Shown: positions 12,099 to 25,675, counted from the stretch's first letter. The stretch: DNA of 64,000 bases from Pyricularia pennisetigena (GCF_004337985.1 NC_043742.1:7977136-8041135), one strand, 5' to 3'. Numbers and translations: made by a program. The notes: a model not told the origin generated them from the sequence alone.

Positions 12099-12626
12099 AT
12101 GGTATATAAAAAACCAAAAACCACAATTACGGCCCCACGAACCGATAAACAAATAAACGAACTACGAAAACTCCACCAAAAACTCCAAAACAAATTAAAA
12201 TTCGTAGGAAATAAAATAACCAAACACGCCAACCAATATCGGATAAAAGGACCATTTTTCCAAAAAGGAAAAAATGTTTATTTTATTCGACATAATATTA
12301 AAACAAAACGACCAAATAGCAAATTCAACTAGAACAAACTTAAGCCTTTTAAAACCGACCAAAGAAATAGCGAAACCAGCTACAAATTATTATTACCAAA
12401 TATTATAAAAATCCACCTAACGTTCCACGTATTATTATTGGAATTAGCATTATACGGTACCAATACCCAAAAAACCATCGAAATTGACGCAAAACAAACG
12501 TATAAAACCGAGCAAATACTGGACCATAAACGCAACCATGGCAAATTTAAATATTTCGTGAAATGGGAGAATTATAAACACGAAAAAAATATTTGGGAAC
12601 TTTTGAATTATTTCCAGGATTGCTAA
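12099..12626 (+). pseudogene. Ty3/Gypsy chromovirus integrase C-terminus and chromodomain
   Basis: The reading from 12,099 ends in GPFFQKGKNVYFIRHNIKTKR, the GPY/F-type integrase C-terminal module of chromoviruses. After a stop at 12,330 the reading continues (KLKPFKTD, then a ...HVLLLELAL block) into a chromodomain at 12,438-12,626 with EQILDHKRNHGKFKYFVKW and NIWE. Chromodomains steer integration toward marked chromatin. This belongs to the same Gypsy element as the gag pieces; the RT, RNase H and integrase core are not visible, suggesting a large internal loss. The tail up to 12,846 is unassigned. Confidence 0.85.
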
Positions 12627-12846
12627 AAATTATTCCACCAATATTACCAGGAATTGGGTTTACGAGCAAATTAACCAAAGAAAGGACGACCTAAAAAAGC
12701 ATTATTTACCATTCCCGGAAATTAAAAATCGACCAGGATTCGAAATTATACTATTAAACGAATTAACAAAAAAACGATTGATAAATATCATAAATGTAAA
12801 TTTATAAATAAAAGAGTTGGTCAATTAAATATTGCGGAAAAACATT

Positions 12847-13413
12847 TGTTAATTATATGCGTTATTTAGCATGTAATGGGTCCACTTTTATCTGTATATA
12901 AGCCACAATAGATAGTGCCGAAGTGGGGCTGCTGAGGTTGTCAGATTTTCTATTATATTTTGTGTGTTGCAGGAGTTGCGATTCAAAGTCAGCGAGTTGG
13001 GTTTCACCCTGTACCGGGCTTAATACCCACCCTGCACTGACGAGTCAGCTACCCTGCACCGGGTTGAAATTTTAACCAAATCAGCAAATCAATGCGAACC
13101 CAGAAATGGTTTGTATAAAAATGAGGGTGTTTTTTTAACAACGCATACAAAATAATTTTTCGGAAAATCGTGTACGGCACCGGAACCCTTTGCGGGGTGC
13201 GGACCCCCATTTCGATGTCGGAAAATATGTAAGTGAAATAAAACAAAATTTCCCCCACTAATAAATTAAATTTATTAATACCAAAATTAGTAAACCACTT
13301 TAGTGAATTTAATGCATTTAAACCCTGTAATTACAGGTTTTTATAACGCAATGAGCACCACGCCGCACCTCAATTAGAACCTAAACCCCTGCCAGCAACC
13401 CATATTGTTAACA
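12847..13413 (+). repeat. 5' LTR of Copia B
   Basis: A 567-bp LTR, tgttaatt to tgttaaca, aligned throughout with the LTRs of copy A. It is followed by the same leader (ggttttagcttgtgcatt). Confidence 0.9.
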
Positions 13414-14236
13414 AACTATAAGCCCGGAGAGGTTTTAGCTTGTGCATTAAAATGCATTTTGCATCGCTGGAAAACCTGAAATTTAGGTTTTATTTTGGTT
13501 ATTGTCGCATTTTTACAGCACGTATATTAACGAAAATATTGCTGTTTTTGTGCGAAATTGTTAGTTTTAGGCGCTAATTCAGCACCTAACCCCCTGTATT
13601 TACTGTGGGGATCGCTAAAAATTAGCGTTCGATTTAGGCCCTTTTAGGTACTTCAGCGATCGTTTGCATTGCAAATCAAAAACTTTTGGTGTGGTTTTTA
13701 TGGATCGTGCACGCCATTTTAATTAATTCAAATTTTTAATAGGGTTTACGCTAGGGAGTTAGGGCCAAAACCCCTGTATTCGTTCGCTAATAACCCATGA
13801 AATCCTAATGCGTTTAATAGGGTTTATAATAGCCCACAAACCCATTAAATCCTAGTGCGTTTAATAGGGTTTACAATAACTTATAACTCTATCAGCGGAA
13901 TTACGTTATTGGTTACTTTACCCCACACGACACCCTGGAATCTACCCTGCACCCATTTAACGAATTGAATTCGTTACGTGTACCTGGATTGGTACAAATA
14001 CCAGGGCACCCATTAATTGCGGATTTTAGGGTTTTAACCCTGTATTTTAGTGGATTTTAACAACTGAAAATAGCAATAAACCCTGTTATTGGCAAGTACA
14101 GGCCTATACCCGTTAAAAGGCAAACGGTATAGCAAATCCTAGATTTAATAGGGTATTTATATACCCTTAAGCGATTGGGTTCGTTGATTATGGCTATAAA
14201 TTAGCGAATTGCAATTATAATTCAGGTTATTTTACA

Positions 14237-15360
14237 ATGGAAAACAACCTTATATCGGGCCTTCCAGGCCCAATTCCAGCAAATAGGGGGCCTAAACCCA
14301 GCCCAAACAAAATTTTAACCGGTAAATTACAGGCCCAAAACCTGCAATTGAAAGCGTTAATTACGCAAATGGATTAATTTCATAGGATAATTTAACAGTT
14401 AATTGCCCTATTAACCCTGAAAAATGGTAATTCCACTAATTTTGATAGTAATTCGGAAAAGAAATCCGCTACTGCACCCCTTAATCCACCGGGTAACCTA
14501 ATTTTAGGTGACGGAATAGGTAAAAAACTATCGAAACGGGTATTTTCCTTCCCTAAAAATTGTAAATTAATAGGGGTTAGCAATTATAATATATGGAAAT
14601 AGGCGTTAATAGTACAATTTAAAATTATAAAAACAGCGGAATTTATTTCCAACCCTAAAATTGGTTATACCCTACCGGAATACGAGTAATTAATCCTATT
14701 ATTGTTTATAAAAAACAATTTAATTAAAAAACTTTTAAAATCCATTGTATGGCATTCCAGCCCCGTAACGGCTTATAAAACCCTGGAAAATAATTATTCC
14801 GTCATACCCTAAATGAGTCGAAGTTCACTATATCGTGAATTCCACGGTTTAAATTTTTCGAAATTTAGAAAATTAATACCTGAGTTTAACAACCGTTTTA
14901 ATTTACTGGTAGCTAAATTAGCGAATAGCAACGTGCAAATTAACCCCGTAAATATACCAAACCAGTATTTACGGCCCCTGGAGGGGATATTCCCTATTCG
15001 GACCGAACGCCAAGGTAATACCCAACGGGTTTTGCAGGCAATAGGCCAAAATTCGGAAAGGTTAACTATGCAATACCTTATAGCGGATTTTATATCCGAA
15101 AATTCGATTTGAGGCTTTACAACGGTTAAAGCCGCTAATTATAGGTTTGAAGGTAAAAAACGGGTAAAAAACGTTAAAAAAGGCGTTGAAAAGGAAAATA
15201 ATGGGCAGGAAAGCACCTTTGAATTACGAAAAAAAAATAAAAACTCTAATTCGGAGTTTGCTTTTGTAAAAAATATCAAATCCTCCAACTCCAGCGAATT
15301 AACCGCTGGAACGTCCATAATTTTGATGGATTTCGAATTATTTATGGGTTCCATTCCAGG
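14237..15360 (+). pseudogene. Copia B gag remnant
   Basis: The start (ATG 14,237, MENNLISGLPGPIP) matches copy A. The largest open part is 14,813-15,112, which covers the RTERQGNTQRVLQ segment shared with copy A. It ends in a region rich in serine, lysine and asparagine. It is broken by stops. Confidence 0.75.
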
Positions 15361-15539
15361 TAACGTTAACGAAGGCGCAGCGTATAACGCCTTAAAATAG
15401 GAGGTTAATTCCGCTATTAGCGGAATTATAAAATTACGTTCGGATTCGGATTCGGAAACCGATACCGGTAAAACGTTAAATTTATAAGTTTTAGCAGCTA
15501 ATTTTAGGGTTAAAACGAAACCTGGACGCGGCGTAAAAA

Positions 15540-18500
15540 AGACCTTTAAATTATGGAGGTTAGGTTACCTTATCCTGTACGATATAAGTAGTACGCACCA
15601 TATTTTTGCAAACAAGCAATTTTTTACCGATTATACCCCCGGTTTTGCAGTTGAAATCGGTACAGGAGGTGGCCCTATTAGGCCTGTAAGCACCGGACCT
15701 GTAAAAAGACAGGTCCGTTACGGCCAAAAAGTTGACGAATTCAAAGAGGTTATGTTAAATAACGTTTTATATATCCCCTCGTTTGGAATAAATATCGTTA
15801 ATGGTTTTATATATTATATTACAGGGGGCGTATTACTAAAAAGTAACTTGTACGATAAAACCCGCAAAGCGTGGGGACGTTTAAATACCGTTAAATATTC
15901 GTTTTGTTGAAAGGTTAAAAAATGCGATATTAATGTTCGAAATAACGTTATTTCGAATTACGCCTATATAATAGGTAAATATAGAACCGTTTTAAGCATG
16001 GCCTTATAGGGGTTTATAAAAGGTTACGCAACCCCGTCGGAAGTAAAACTAAATAATATAAACCCCGAAAATTTCGAGGATTATAAAATTTACACCGATT
16101 CGGAACCGGAAAAAAATACGGTAACGGAAAAGCTAAATCCCGAACAAAATACGGAAATAGCCGTAAAATCACCTATAACGCAGAAATTTAGCGGTAAGAA
16201 CCCTGAAAATCCACGTAAGATTGGGCGCCATAAGCCCGGCACACCGCTAAGCGAACTTTTAATACAATTTAATATAAAAGGGACTATTTCCGAAAAAAAG
16301 GGGTTTCCCATATAAGAAATCCGTTGTTAAAACCTCCTTTATTCTCGGATTTAAAGCAGGCCCCTGTAAATTACCTCTTTTTAGGGCTAAAACGAACTAC
16401 GGACGGCTGGTTAACCCCTGAAAAAGACGGAATTACAGGCAATTATAACGAAATCCAGGCCCAAAAAGCCCTGTTATAGCACAGGCGTTTGGGGCATATA
16501 GGGTTATTATTGCTAAAAAAAACCGTTAAAATTATAAAAAGTTTACCTAATTTTAACAAAATTAGGGCAATTACCTGTATTGCTTGCGTTAAAGCCATTT
16601 TTGTTAGGCGTACAAATAAGGTCGCACTCCTTACACCCCCTAATATTTTCGATTTTATAAAAGGTGATATAGTTATTTTTACACCAGATTTTCACAATGA
16701 AAAGCCCGTATTTTTGTTATTAGTGGACCGAAAATCACGTTTTTGGTGGTCGATCCCACTAAAAAATAAAGCCGGACCTACGGTTTTAGTGGTTATTAAA
16801 GGCTTTTTAGGGTTTTAAAAGCTATATACGCGCGTTACCCCTTAAATTTTCACTTCGATGGGGGGTACAAAATCAATACAAACTTTTAAACTTGGTTTAT
16901 AAATAAAGGTGTTAATCTTAGCATTTTGAATCCCTATAACCACGGCCAAAACGGATTGACGGCACGGTCCGTTAGGGTTATTTTGGATAGGTTTCGGCCT
17001 ACCATTATAGCGGCGGGTTTACCATTATATTTATGGTATTATTTACTGCCTGCCGTAATTAATTTAATTAACCGTATAACGGTAATTAATAGGGATTTAA
17101 CATTTTACGAGGAATTTCAATCCGAATTCCAACCTGGATTACCGCATAAGCCCAATTTAGGGCATTTTCGGGTTATTGGTACTGTACGCCAGGCTATTTT
17201 GCCGTTGGAAAAACGCCAAAAATTTAATAAATTGGTTCCCCGCACCTAAACGGTGAAATTTTTAGCCTATTTATCAAATTTTACAACGTTGGTTTACGCA
17301 TCCGTTAAACAGGCCGTATATAAAACCCTTACCGTAAAGATTATAGAGGGTATAACCGCTGAAAATTTGGCTATTCCAGGGGAAACGTCACAGATCTTAG
17401 AGGGGGAAAATACAGATTTAGAGGGGGATCCTAATTCTTAACCTGAAAACGAAATCAACAGCGTCCCAGCGGATAATTATCCCCTAAAAAACCCTGAACA
17501 TACAGTGCCCGCCAGGCCTGTACAGCCTATTGTTCGCCCCCCAGAACCAATAACGGTAACGGTACCTAATCCAATACTTAAAATAATGGAAGTTCCGGTG
17601 TTTTCAGCACCTAAAATACAGAATATGGAGTTAAATTCGCAGTTCAAAAACCCAAATCTAATAGATATAAATTACGTGTATTATTTTTGTTTTCAAACCC
17701 AAAAGAAAAAAAAGAAAAAGCCCACTAAAAACGGTAAACCAAATAGTTACCAACAGGCTTTAAATAGCCTTAAAAATGCCCAATGGTTAGCTGTTTTACC
17801 GTTTGAATTCGACCAGATTATTCCTGCAAAAAACCTTCCGTTTTATACTTAAAATTAAAATACATATAGACCGTAAATTCGTTTCTACTCGGCCGGTAAT
17901 TAAATTAAACAAGGATGAAAACAATCAACCTACAAAATATAAAACTAGGCTTGTTATTAGGGGTTTTTTACAGGTCAAAAGCCTGAATTATATCGAAACT
18001 TTTGCTAATATTAATATACCACCTACCTGGCGTATATTATTAATTATAATCAATGCACTAAATTGGGAAATAGAGCAAATCGATTTTATCGATGCGTTTT
18101 AAAGTAATAACTTTACCGACGTAAATATATATTTGCAAATTTTAAACGGTTTTAACGAATGGGCCAAAATTTATAATTTTACTACCGCTAAAATCTTAGT
18201 GGAAATAGGTTATAATCCGAAAATATTGCAGGTTGTACAGTTGGAAAAGGCGTTATACGGTTTAAAACAGGGTTCAAGAGATTAGTAAAACAAACTCAAA
18301 ACCCTATTTTTACAAAAGGTTTTAAACTATTGATTTCTAATCCCGCTGTTTTTTATAAAGTTAAATCCAAACATTTTATCTTTACTTTTGTAAACGATTG
18401 CCTGCGAATAGGTCCTAAATTGCAATATATTCAGGATTTAAAAGCCCGTTCTCATAAGGTATACGCGTTGGAAAACAGGGGCCCTGCAACCTATTTTTTA

Positions 18501-19350
18501 GGCGTTTAAATTATAAAGGATAAATTTAAACGCCTATTTTAGCTCCATTAAAATTAATATATAAAGGAAGTATTAACAACGTTCGGATTAATTAATTGCA
18601 ACCCTATATCTGTTCCTTTATAACCGGGTATGCTAATATATAGCGGGGGTAAACCCGTAAATGCGCTAAAAATCAAATTATTACAGCGTATTATCGGTAC
18701 CCTTATATATTTGATGCTATTAACGCGCCCGGATATTAGTTTTACGGTTTAATAGTTTTTACGTCTTCTAATAAAGGCTACTCTAATCCATTTAAGGGCA
18801 ACTAAAAACTTATTACGTTATTTAGCGGGTATTAAATCCTTATTTATTTATTACGACAATAAAGTATTTAAAACCCAATTACCACCCAATTTTTCAATAA
18901 GGGGTTTTAAAGACCTTAAATTATTGGGTACTAGTTATAACGATTTTGCCGGGGCCAGGGAAGATTTAAAATCCATTTACGGATCTTTACATACCCTATT
19001 TGGGGGCCTTATAACGTGGAAATGCAAAAAGGTTAATATTATAGCTTTAAATATTCCAAAAACCGAAACCGATGCTTTAACGGAAGCCCTGCGTAAAACA
19101 TAATGGTTTAAAACCCTATTTATAAAAATTGGACTACCCATAAAAGGTTTTATTGCAATATTTGGAAATAATGCAGGTTTTATAGCTAACGGACAACATT
19201 TTACGTATTACCAACGTATTAAATATACGTTATTAAAATTTCACTACGTACAAGAATTAATTATAACAAGATTAATAACCCTAAAATACCTGGAATCCAA
19301 GCAGATACCCGCTAATGGCCTAGCAAAACCCCTAACGCTTTCAATTTACA
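15540..19350 (+). pseudogene. Copia B pol remnant (PR-IN-RT-RH)
   Basis: The protease site near 15,577 reads YDISSTHH. Integrase is better preserved than in copy A: the HHCC end CIACVKAIFVRR near 16,580, core LLLVDRKSRFWW, second block FHFDGG, and the long open piece 16,926-17,249 with NPYNHGQNGL and GLPLYLWYYLLPAV. Reverse transcriptase (17,935-18,400) has YKTRLVIRGFLQ, WEIEQIDFIDAF and LYGLKQGS; the YxDD site reads FVND. RNase H (about 18,900-19,350) still reads TWKCKKVN. Copy A lost one aspartate of YxDD and copy B the other, each as Asp-to-Asn. Confidence 0.88.
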
Positions 19351-19942
19351 ACGTTTTTTTAAAGTTTATAAGGTTTAAACCGTTAAAAACTTAGTTTTTA
19401 CCTACTAAATTTTAAGGTATTATTTAATTAATTCGTTAACTAATTATCTATTACATTTCCTTTATCTGCAAATAATTGACTTTTGTAAGCCCAATACCGG
19501 CCGTACCACCTAAATTTACTTTAAACAAGTTATTTTATAAGCAATTTATACCGATTTTATACCCAAAGTTAAATTAAAATTAAAAAAGCTCGTGTTTTGG
19601 GCGATTTACGTATTCGAAATACCTTATATTATATATTTAATTTGGACTATTACCAGCGAGCAGCCAAACTAGCTACCTGGTTTAATAATTAATTCCTTGG
19701 GTCAATATTATATTAATCGGGGGTTCGAATCCGGGGGTTGTTACAACTTTGGGGGTTTTTTCTAATTCGGGGGTTCGTCCATTTCGGGGGTTACAGGTCG
19801 GTATAAAGGGTTTAATTATCCGGGGGGTTTATATCGGGAATTCGAATCGGGTTGGGACATAAGGGGGATTTCTTTTTTGGGGTTTTATTTTTTATATACT
19901 TTTCTTTTCCGACTTCATGTAAATAATAGCAAAACAAAGGGG

Positions 19943-20462
19943 TATTAATTGTATGCGTCATTTAGTATATAATAGGTCTACTTTTATTTGTATATAAGCT
20001 ATAATAGATAATGCCGAAATGGGGTTATTGGGGCTGTCGGATTTATTATTATATTTTATATATTGCAGGAATTGCGATTTAAATTGTTAGCGAATGGGGT
20101 TTAACACCCACCCTGTACTAAATTGAAATTTTCACCAAATTAGCAAATTAGTGCGAGCCCAGAAATGGTTTATATAAAAATAAAGGTGTTTTTTCAACAA
20201 CGCATACAAAATAATTTTTCGGAAAATCGTGTGCGGCACCGGAACCTTTTACGGGGTGCGGACCCCCATTTCGATGTCGGAAAATATATAAGGGAAATAA
20301 AGCAAAATTTCCCCCACCAATAAATGGAATCTATTAATCCCAAATTTATTGAACAATTTAGTGCATTTAAACCCTGTAATTACAGGCCTTTATAACGCAA
20401 CTAGCACCACGCCGCACCTAGGCTAGTGCCTAAACCCCTGTTAGCAACCCATTTTGTTTACA
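19943..20462 (+). repeat. 3' LTR of Copia B
   Basis: A 520-bp LTR after a polypurine tract (aaaacaaagggg). The first bases read tattaatt instead of tgttaatt (G-to-A). It is shorter than the 5' LTR because of small deletions, including loss of one ccctgtaccgggtt word. Confidence 0.85.
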
Positions 20463-20812
20463 CTAGCTATCTTAGTTTATATATAAAATAAAAGTGGATC
20501 CATTACATGCTAAATAACGCATAGAATTAACAACCCTTTATATGGATTTTTCAAGAAAATACACCATTATAGCCATGCAAACCATCTCTGGGTTCGCACG
20601 CAGTGGTATAGGGTAGCTGACTCGTAAGTGCAGCCTAGGTATTATGCCCGCTATAAGGTAAACCCCATTCGCTGACCTTTGAATCGCAACTCCTATAATA
20701 TAAAATAAACGGATAATCCGACAACCCCGATAGCCGCAGTTCCCACCATATATTGTGGATTATATACAAATACGAGTGGACCCATTACATTCAAATTAAT
20801 GCATATAATTAA
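20463..20812 (-). repeat. Two inverted LTR fragments
   Basis: Positions 20,463-20,536 are the reverse complement of the first 75 bp or so of an LTR (ending attaaca). Positions 20,537-20,812 are the reverse complement of another LTR copy's 5' half, including the recognisable ggtttacc and gcgaatgggg region. They face copy B head-on and may be the relic of a third element or of an inversion. Confidence 0.7.
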
Positions 20813-21034
20813 TAATAATTCTATTTAAATAACGATCGTTCATACGCCAACTCGGGGAAATATTAACCGTATGCCCGTATTAGCCGTTTTTAATTCAAAA
20901 GGGTTTTTATTTAACAAATTGTTGATAAAAACCCCATTAAAGGCGGTGAAGCGGGTAGGGCGTAATATTATATATGGACGTCATTCGAAAAACTCCCAAT
21001 TAGAAAATAAAGGTTTAATATATTTATTTCTTTT

Positions 21035-21214
21035 TCATGTTTTTTTTACAGTTGTTAACTTATATTTTATCTTACTCATAAGTCTGATTTTATATCATGT
21101 TTTGTGTGCAATTGTTAATTTATATTACGACTTACTTCCGATCATGATTTTTCGTCATATTTGATTTGCAATCGTAAATTTATACTATATTTCATTTATA
21201 AACGTAGTTTACCT
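21035..21214 (+). repeat. 60-bp tandem repeat, three diverged units
   Basis: Three units begin with tcatgt, tcatgt and tcatat at 21,035, 21,095 and 21,155, exactly 60 bp apart. Each has a T-rich start, then a g-caattgttaatttatatt-like core. They form the 3' half of a 97-codon open frame (20,871-21,164) that I do not take as a gene. The rest of 20,813-21,300 is AT-rich sequence with nothing recognisable. Confidence 0.6.
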
Positions 21215-21304
21215 TTATCTCGAAAGAAAATCATAAATACAACTATGCAAAATTTGTAATTCTACGGGTCTTGTCAAGAACACCCGTATACGGTTTTGCG
21301 CCCG

Positions 21305-21344
21305 CCCCCCCCCCCCCCCCCNGGGGGGGGGGGGGGGGGGGGGG
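21305..21344. other. Assembly junction: poly-C, N, poly-G
   Basis: Seventeen C, a single N and 22 G form a homopolymer palindrome exactly where AT-rich transposon sequence gives way to GC-balanced sequence. Such a join is an assembly artefact rather than biology. Linkage of the two sides should be treated as unproven. Confidence 0.85.
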
Positions 21345-24300
21345 TTGGAATTCCCTAATTTGAAGACTTGATTTTTCAGGTGTCTAATCAGGCTGGTCGT
21401 CTTGACCCGACCCGACAATGCCCTGCAGCCAAGGGCAGGGTAAGAGCAAGCCTTGAAGCCAGGGTCTTTAAAGCATTTATACCCTAGTGTAGCTAAAAGG
21501 AGTATTGCGCTACATTGACCTTTTTATCCAACGTACGATACAGACTCGAGTGTCGATGATGAAAGTCAAATGACCGCTACTCGATTTGATAGTCAAGTGA
21601 GACAAATTTCAATGTACTACTTCGTCATCGACGAATCATCAATGGAATGGCAGCCAATTCACCTCCCGACCCTGAAGAGGCCAAGCCATGGGTGCCAGAC
21701 AATGCAACTACGCCACGTAACGAACAGAAAACAGGAGTATCGCTGCCTTCTACACCTTCTCGCTTGATCCCTCCCTGGGTTGATATTGCCAACGGCAGCG
21801 CCTATTTAACACGTCCCGTTACGCCCGAACTCACCCCATCCAGATGTTCAAGCTTTCCGGTTTGAATATGTGAGCTGTGGCCGATACCAGCCAGTGCTAC
21901 GCCAGCCGCAGCCCAGACTGCTTTTCATCCAAAGACTGCGCAAACTCGGACCGTGCCATGTCAACTTTTGGAACTATTCCTGGCAGCCACTGGTGATCAT
22001 ACCTTGAGGCTCATCTTGGTGAGCTTCACTGTGCTTGCTGCTATAAATGGCCTTTCACGGCCATTGTGGGGGTTACCTCTCATCAGGGAGAGCTCGCGGG
22101 CTCTGATACACACATATCCTGCTAGATGCCTACCTTGAGTTGGAACCAAAAGGCCAGGTCAGCACCGGCCTTGACTGATTGTTGCTTCGTCTACTTCTTT
22201 TTGTAGTTTTCCAAACTTACACAAGTTACAGTTTACTCCGAGCATGAGGCCAAAGGCTCGAACAGCGGTTTCAGTGGCGCACAGCGGCGCGCAACAAGTA
22301 CTTTCTCCACCTTGTCGCAGGCGACACCCTTTGGCTCCATCCATAACAGCCATCGCGACACTGGAGATCAAAAATATCAGCTCCTGATACGCGGCTTATA
22401 CGGTGAATCATGGGCTCGTATCCCACGCCTGTGAGCAAGAGACTGAGAGCGGTGAATCTTACTCATAGCCTTGACCAAGTGAAAGAGCGATGGGGCGGTG
22501 GAGGACATGGTTGTCTTCTTGTTTGAATCTTGCTCTTTTGCGACAGAGATGATGTGTATCAGACTTGGCCTGGCATGTTCCAGTTGGCACACCGGCACAG
22601 ACAAGCGGAGGCCCTTTTCAATCATTTCCAGCGGCGTACAAGTCTGTAGCCCTGAGTAGAAGGGTCTAGGGTTTTCCTGACGTGGTAGAAAATTCTATTC
22701 ATTGTGGACAATCAATCAAACAGCTTGGCAAAGACAAGTATATTGGCATCGGCGACGACAAGAAGAGGAAAAGCCTGGAGAGGCAAACTTCAAATGGACG
22801 CAGTAGCTAGATTCGCGAGGTATAACTTTTTACGACGCCATGAAAACCAATCCGGCCTCGGAGGCTGATGCCTAGATTTGTCATTGCGTCAAAATCAACC
22901 AAGATACTGTCCCTTGCCGCCTGACTCGACTCGGAGTTCCACAAGGCTGTTTCCCGGAAAATTCCACCGCGTCATGCGGAATCTTATCTTCACACCCACT
23001 GCCAGCATCCCATAAGCTTAGTCGTGCTTGATTAGTTGCAATTCCTATACCACGCTTACCCAACCTGTCAGTTTGGGACTTTGGGGAAAGCTTGGGAAGC
23101 AGTCGCATGGAATTCTGAAGGACAGCGGTAACGGCCACGTTGTTTAGTATCCAGGTCCATGCAAAAGAGAAAAGAAAACCGCACCCCACAATATTGCTTA
23201 TGTGCTTTGTATGATCCCCAACCAACCGGATGTTCAACACAAGAAAAGAAAAAGAAACTAGCTGTTCGTGTGTGCAAATCTAATTATTATGGCATCTAAA
23301 TTAGCATCGTTGAAGATCTGTTCATGTGCAGTCAATTTGGTCAGCTGCAAACCATAATGCCATTTGGCACTAGTCTAGCCTAAATGTAGTTCTTTTTTGT
23401 CCCAATCTAGAGTAATTAGTTAAGACTACATAGTCTTAACTCATGAAATGCAACAAGGGTCCGGTTTCTAACTAATGAAACAAGGGACCCATTTCTAAAA
23501 AGGCGCCGAAACGGGTGGACAGGGCGTGTTTTCTAGAAGTTCTATAAGCGTGGGAGCCCTACCTTGCGAGAAGGACACAGGTACCTGTTTCATTTTTTTT
23601 TTTTTTTTTACTACACCGGTGTGCGGCTTGTAGGGCTTGATTCAGGTATCTTGTGGATCGGCCAAAGCTTGGCCATCTAAATCAACGGTCGAATTGATTG
23701 ATTTGGATGGGTATCAGGCAATGTCAGGTGTTGAGTATGTAGAATTTTGCATTTTTGTTTTAGTTATTTTAGACATACCGCACCATGCAAACGATCCGAT
23801 TTATTCTACGCATATTGTTATATAATTCGAGATTGATAAATCTTCAAACCAGAGTGTTGGTAGCGAGCGAATGTCCACATGATTTCAAGTGAAGCTCTTG
23901 GCATCTATGCTCTAAAAAGAATTGGAAAATAGGTAAGTCGTGCTGAAATGACGCATAATCGCCTCGCATTATGCCTTGTCAGTGGAGATTTCCCCGTCGA
24001 GGGCGTTGTGGAGATCGGGGCAGACGAGACACTCTCAATACGGCCAAAGCCGGAGGTTCAGCTCCTTGCTGATGTCGCCGTCGGCAAAAAGGAGACGCGA
24101 AGATTGAAAGACTGCAGTCTGTGGCGAACTAGAAGTTGAACAAGCACTTGCTAGCCCACCCGAATCTTCATGTCGCAGATCAGCTGTGACCACTGAGCAT
24201 CCAGAGATGGTGTGATCCACTACTGAACTAGACTAAGCCGCACCGAAATTCCGCAGGTGATTTAACGGTATTCCGATCATCTAGGAGAGATGTTGTTGAT

Positions 24301-25631
24301 TTGTAAAGTAGCATCCTCGCTCTCCGACAGCAAACTGGTGCTTTACGCCGACGGCATCGATCCCTATACACCACATCTAGGCAGATGATATCAAAAAAGA
24401 ATAGAAAACAAGTTCACGCACCTCAATTAGTCCGCCGATAGTTATTTCCCGCATCCCTTAATAACCGACGCTGAGCTCGCGGGCGTGTCTGGTTTTGACG
24501 GCTGGGTTCCACCATATTGTCACTCGACTGCATATTTTCCAGGGATCTATACGCAAAACTATTGCTTTTTTTTCTTGAAAAAAAAGAAAAAAAAGAAAAG
24601 AAAAAAGAAAAGCAACCTCTTTTTGACGTAAAAAAAAACCGGTCAAGGCTGTTGCCGTAACCAGCTTCAGGTCGCGCTCAGAGGTGCTTTAACTACCCGG
24701 ACGAAACCGCTATTTCGCATTTTTCCGACGGCGATCACAAGTTGCTGTCTACCATGTAAGCAGTTCAGGCCCAGGATTCAGTTTCGGTAGTGCGGCCCGG
24801 TGGGATAAGGCGTTCCACAAGGCGCTGCCCGCCGGGGGTGAGGGGAGTATGGTCAAGCTCAAGTCGGCAAGCCTTTTTTTTTTGGTAGGGATCAGGGGTT
24901 CGGGGGTTTTCAGCCTTAGAAACACTAGGGTATGGAACTTGTGCGGTTGTGGGGGTTTGCCTGAATCTGGTTACATATGCAACCGCAGCTCGCAAGAGTC
25001 AGAAACTGGGAACGAAAGATCGGGGGGTGGGATGGCATATTTTTGGCATTTAGCAAAGAAACTTAGGGTCCAGGGTGTTGAATCTAAATACGTGAGTCCG
25101 GCTTTCCGAATCTGTACCTTTGCAGGACTTTTGTAGTCTAGACTAGAATAAGTTAGCCTATCCGAGAACTTCAGCCACTATGAGTAGTGCGAACCTTTCC
25201 TTATCCACCGTATCGGACCACACCTATCGCTCCAGCTATTTCATTTCAAGCCCAATAGACAGTCGTGTTGGTGAATCACATATAAGATGACAGCCTCAGT
25301 TGCGGCGAGTCCGCCTTCAATTTAGCCCCTGAAAAGTTTTCACCATCATGCGTCACCAATGTTTTTCATCATCAATATCGTCATACATGTCTGTTACTGC
25401 AAGCAGTGGGGACCCCGCGGTGTGTTGTGTCAAGTTAGGAAGGATTCTAGGCCCGGTTTGAACCGCGGAAGATTCCATGCGTTAACCATAAACAGAAAAT
25501 ACTTGTTAAGAAACACGTTGTCGAGTCACGGTTCGTGCCTAATTGATGGTGGTGTTTCCTTCCATTTAAACTTTGGTCAACAGCTGTCGACTGCACTGAC
25601 ACGATCACAATCATCTATATGGGATGGTTGT

Positions 25632-25675
<44 letters not shown>

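Larger units (their letters stand above)
12847..20462 (+). mobile_element. Ty1/Copia LTR retrotransposon, copy B (RIP-decayed)
   Basis: A second 7.6-kb copy of the same family, with LTRs 12,847-13,413 and 19,943-20,462 and the same internal order. The bases flanking it (acatt on the left, ctagc on the right) do not match, so no target duplication is seen; its right end abuts a minus-strand LTR fragment. This suggests rearrangement or LTR recombination after insertion. Its decay differs in detail from copy A, so the two were mutated independently. Confidence 0.9.

Noticed and set aside
12847..20462. Search for a 5-bp target duplication for Copia B
   Set aside because: Flanks acatt and ctagc do not match even when one RIP-type change is allowed.
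20871..21164. A 97-codon frame in the AT-rich border
   Set aside because: Its second half is the 60-bp tandem repeat; it has low-complexity Leu/Ile/Phe composition and no motif.
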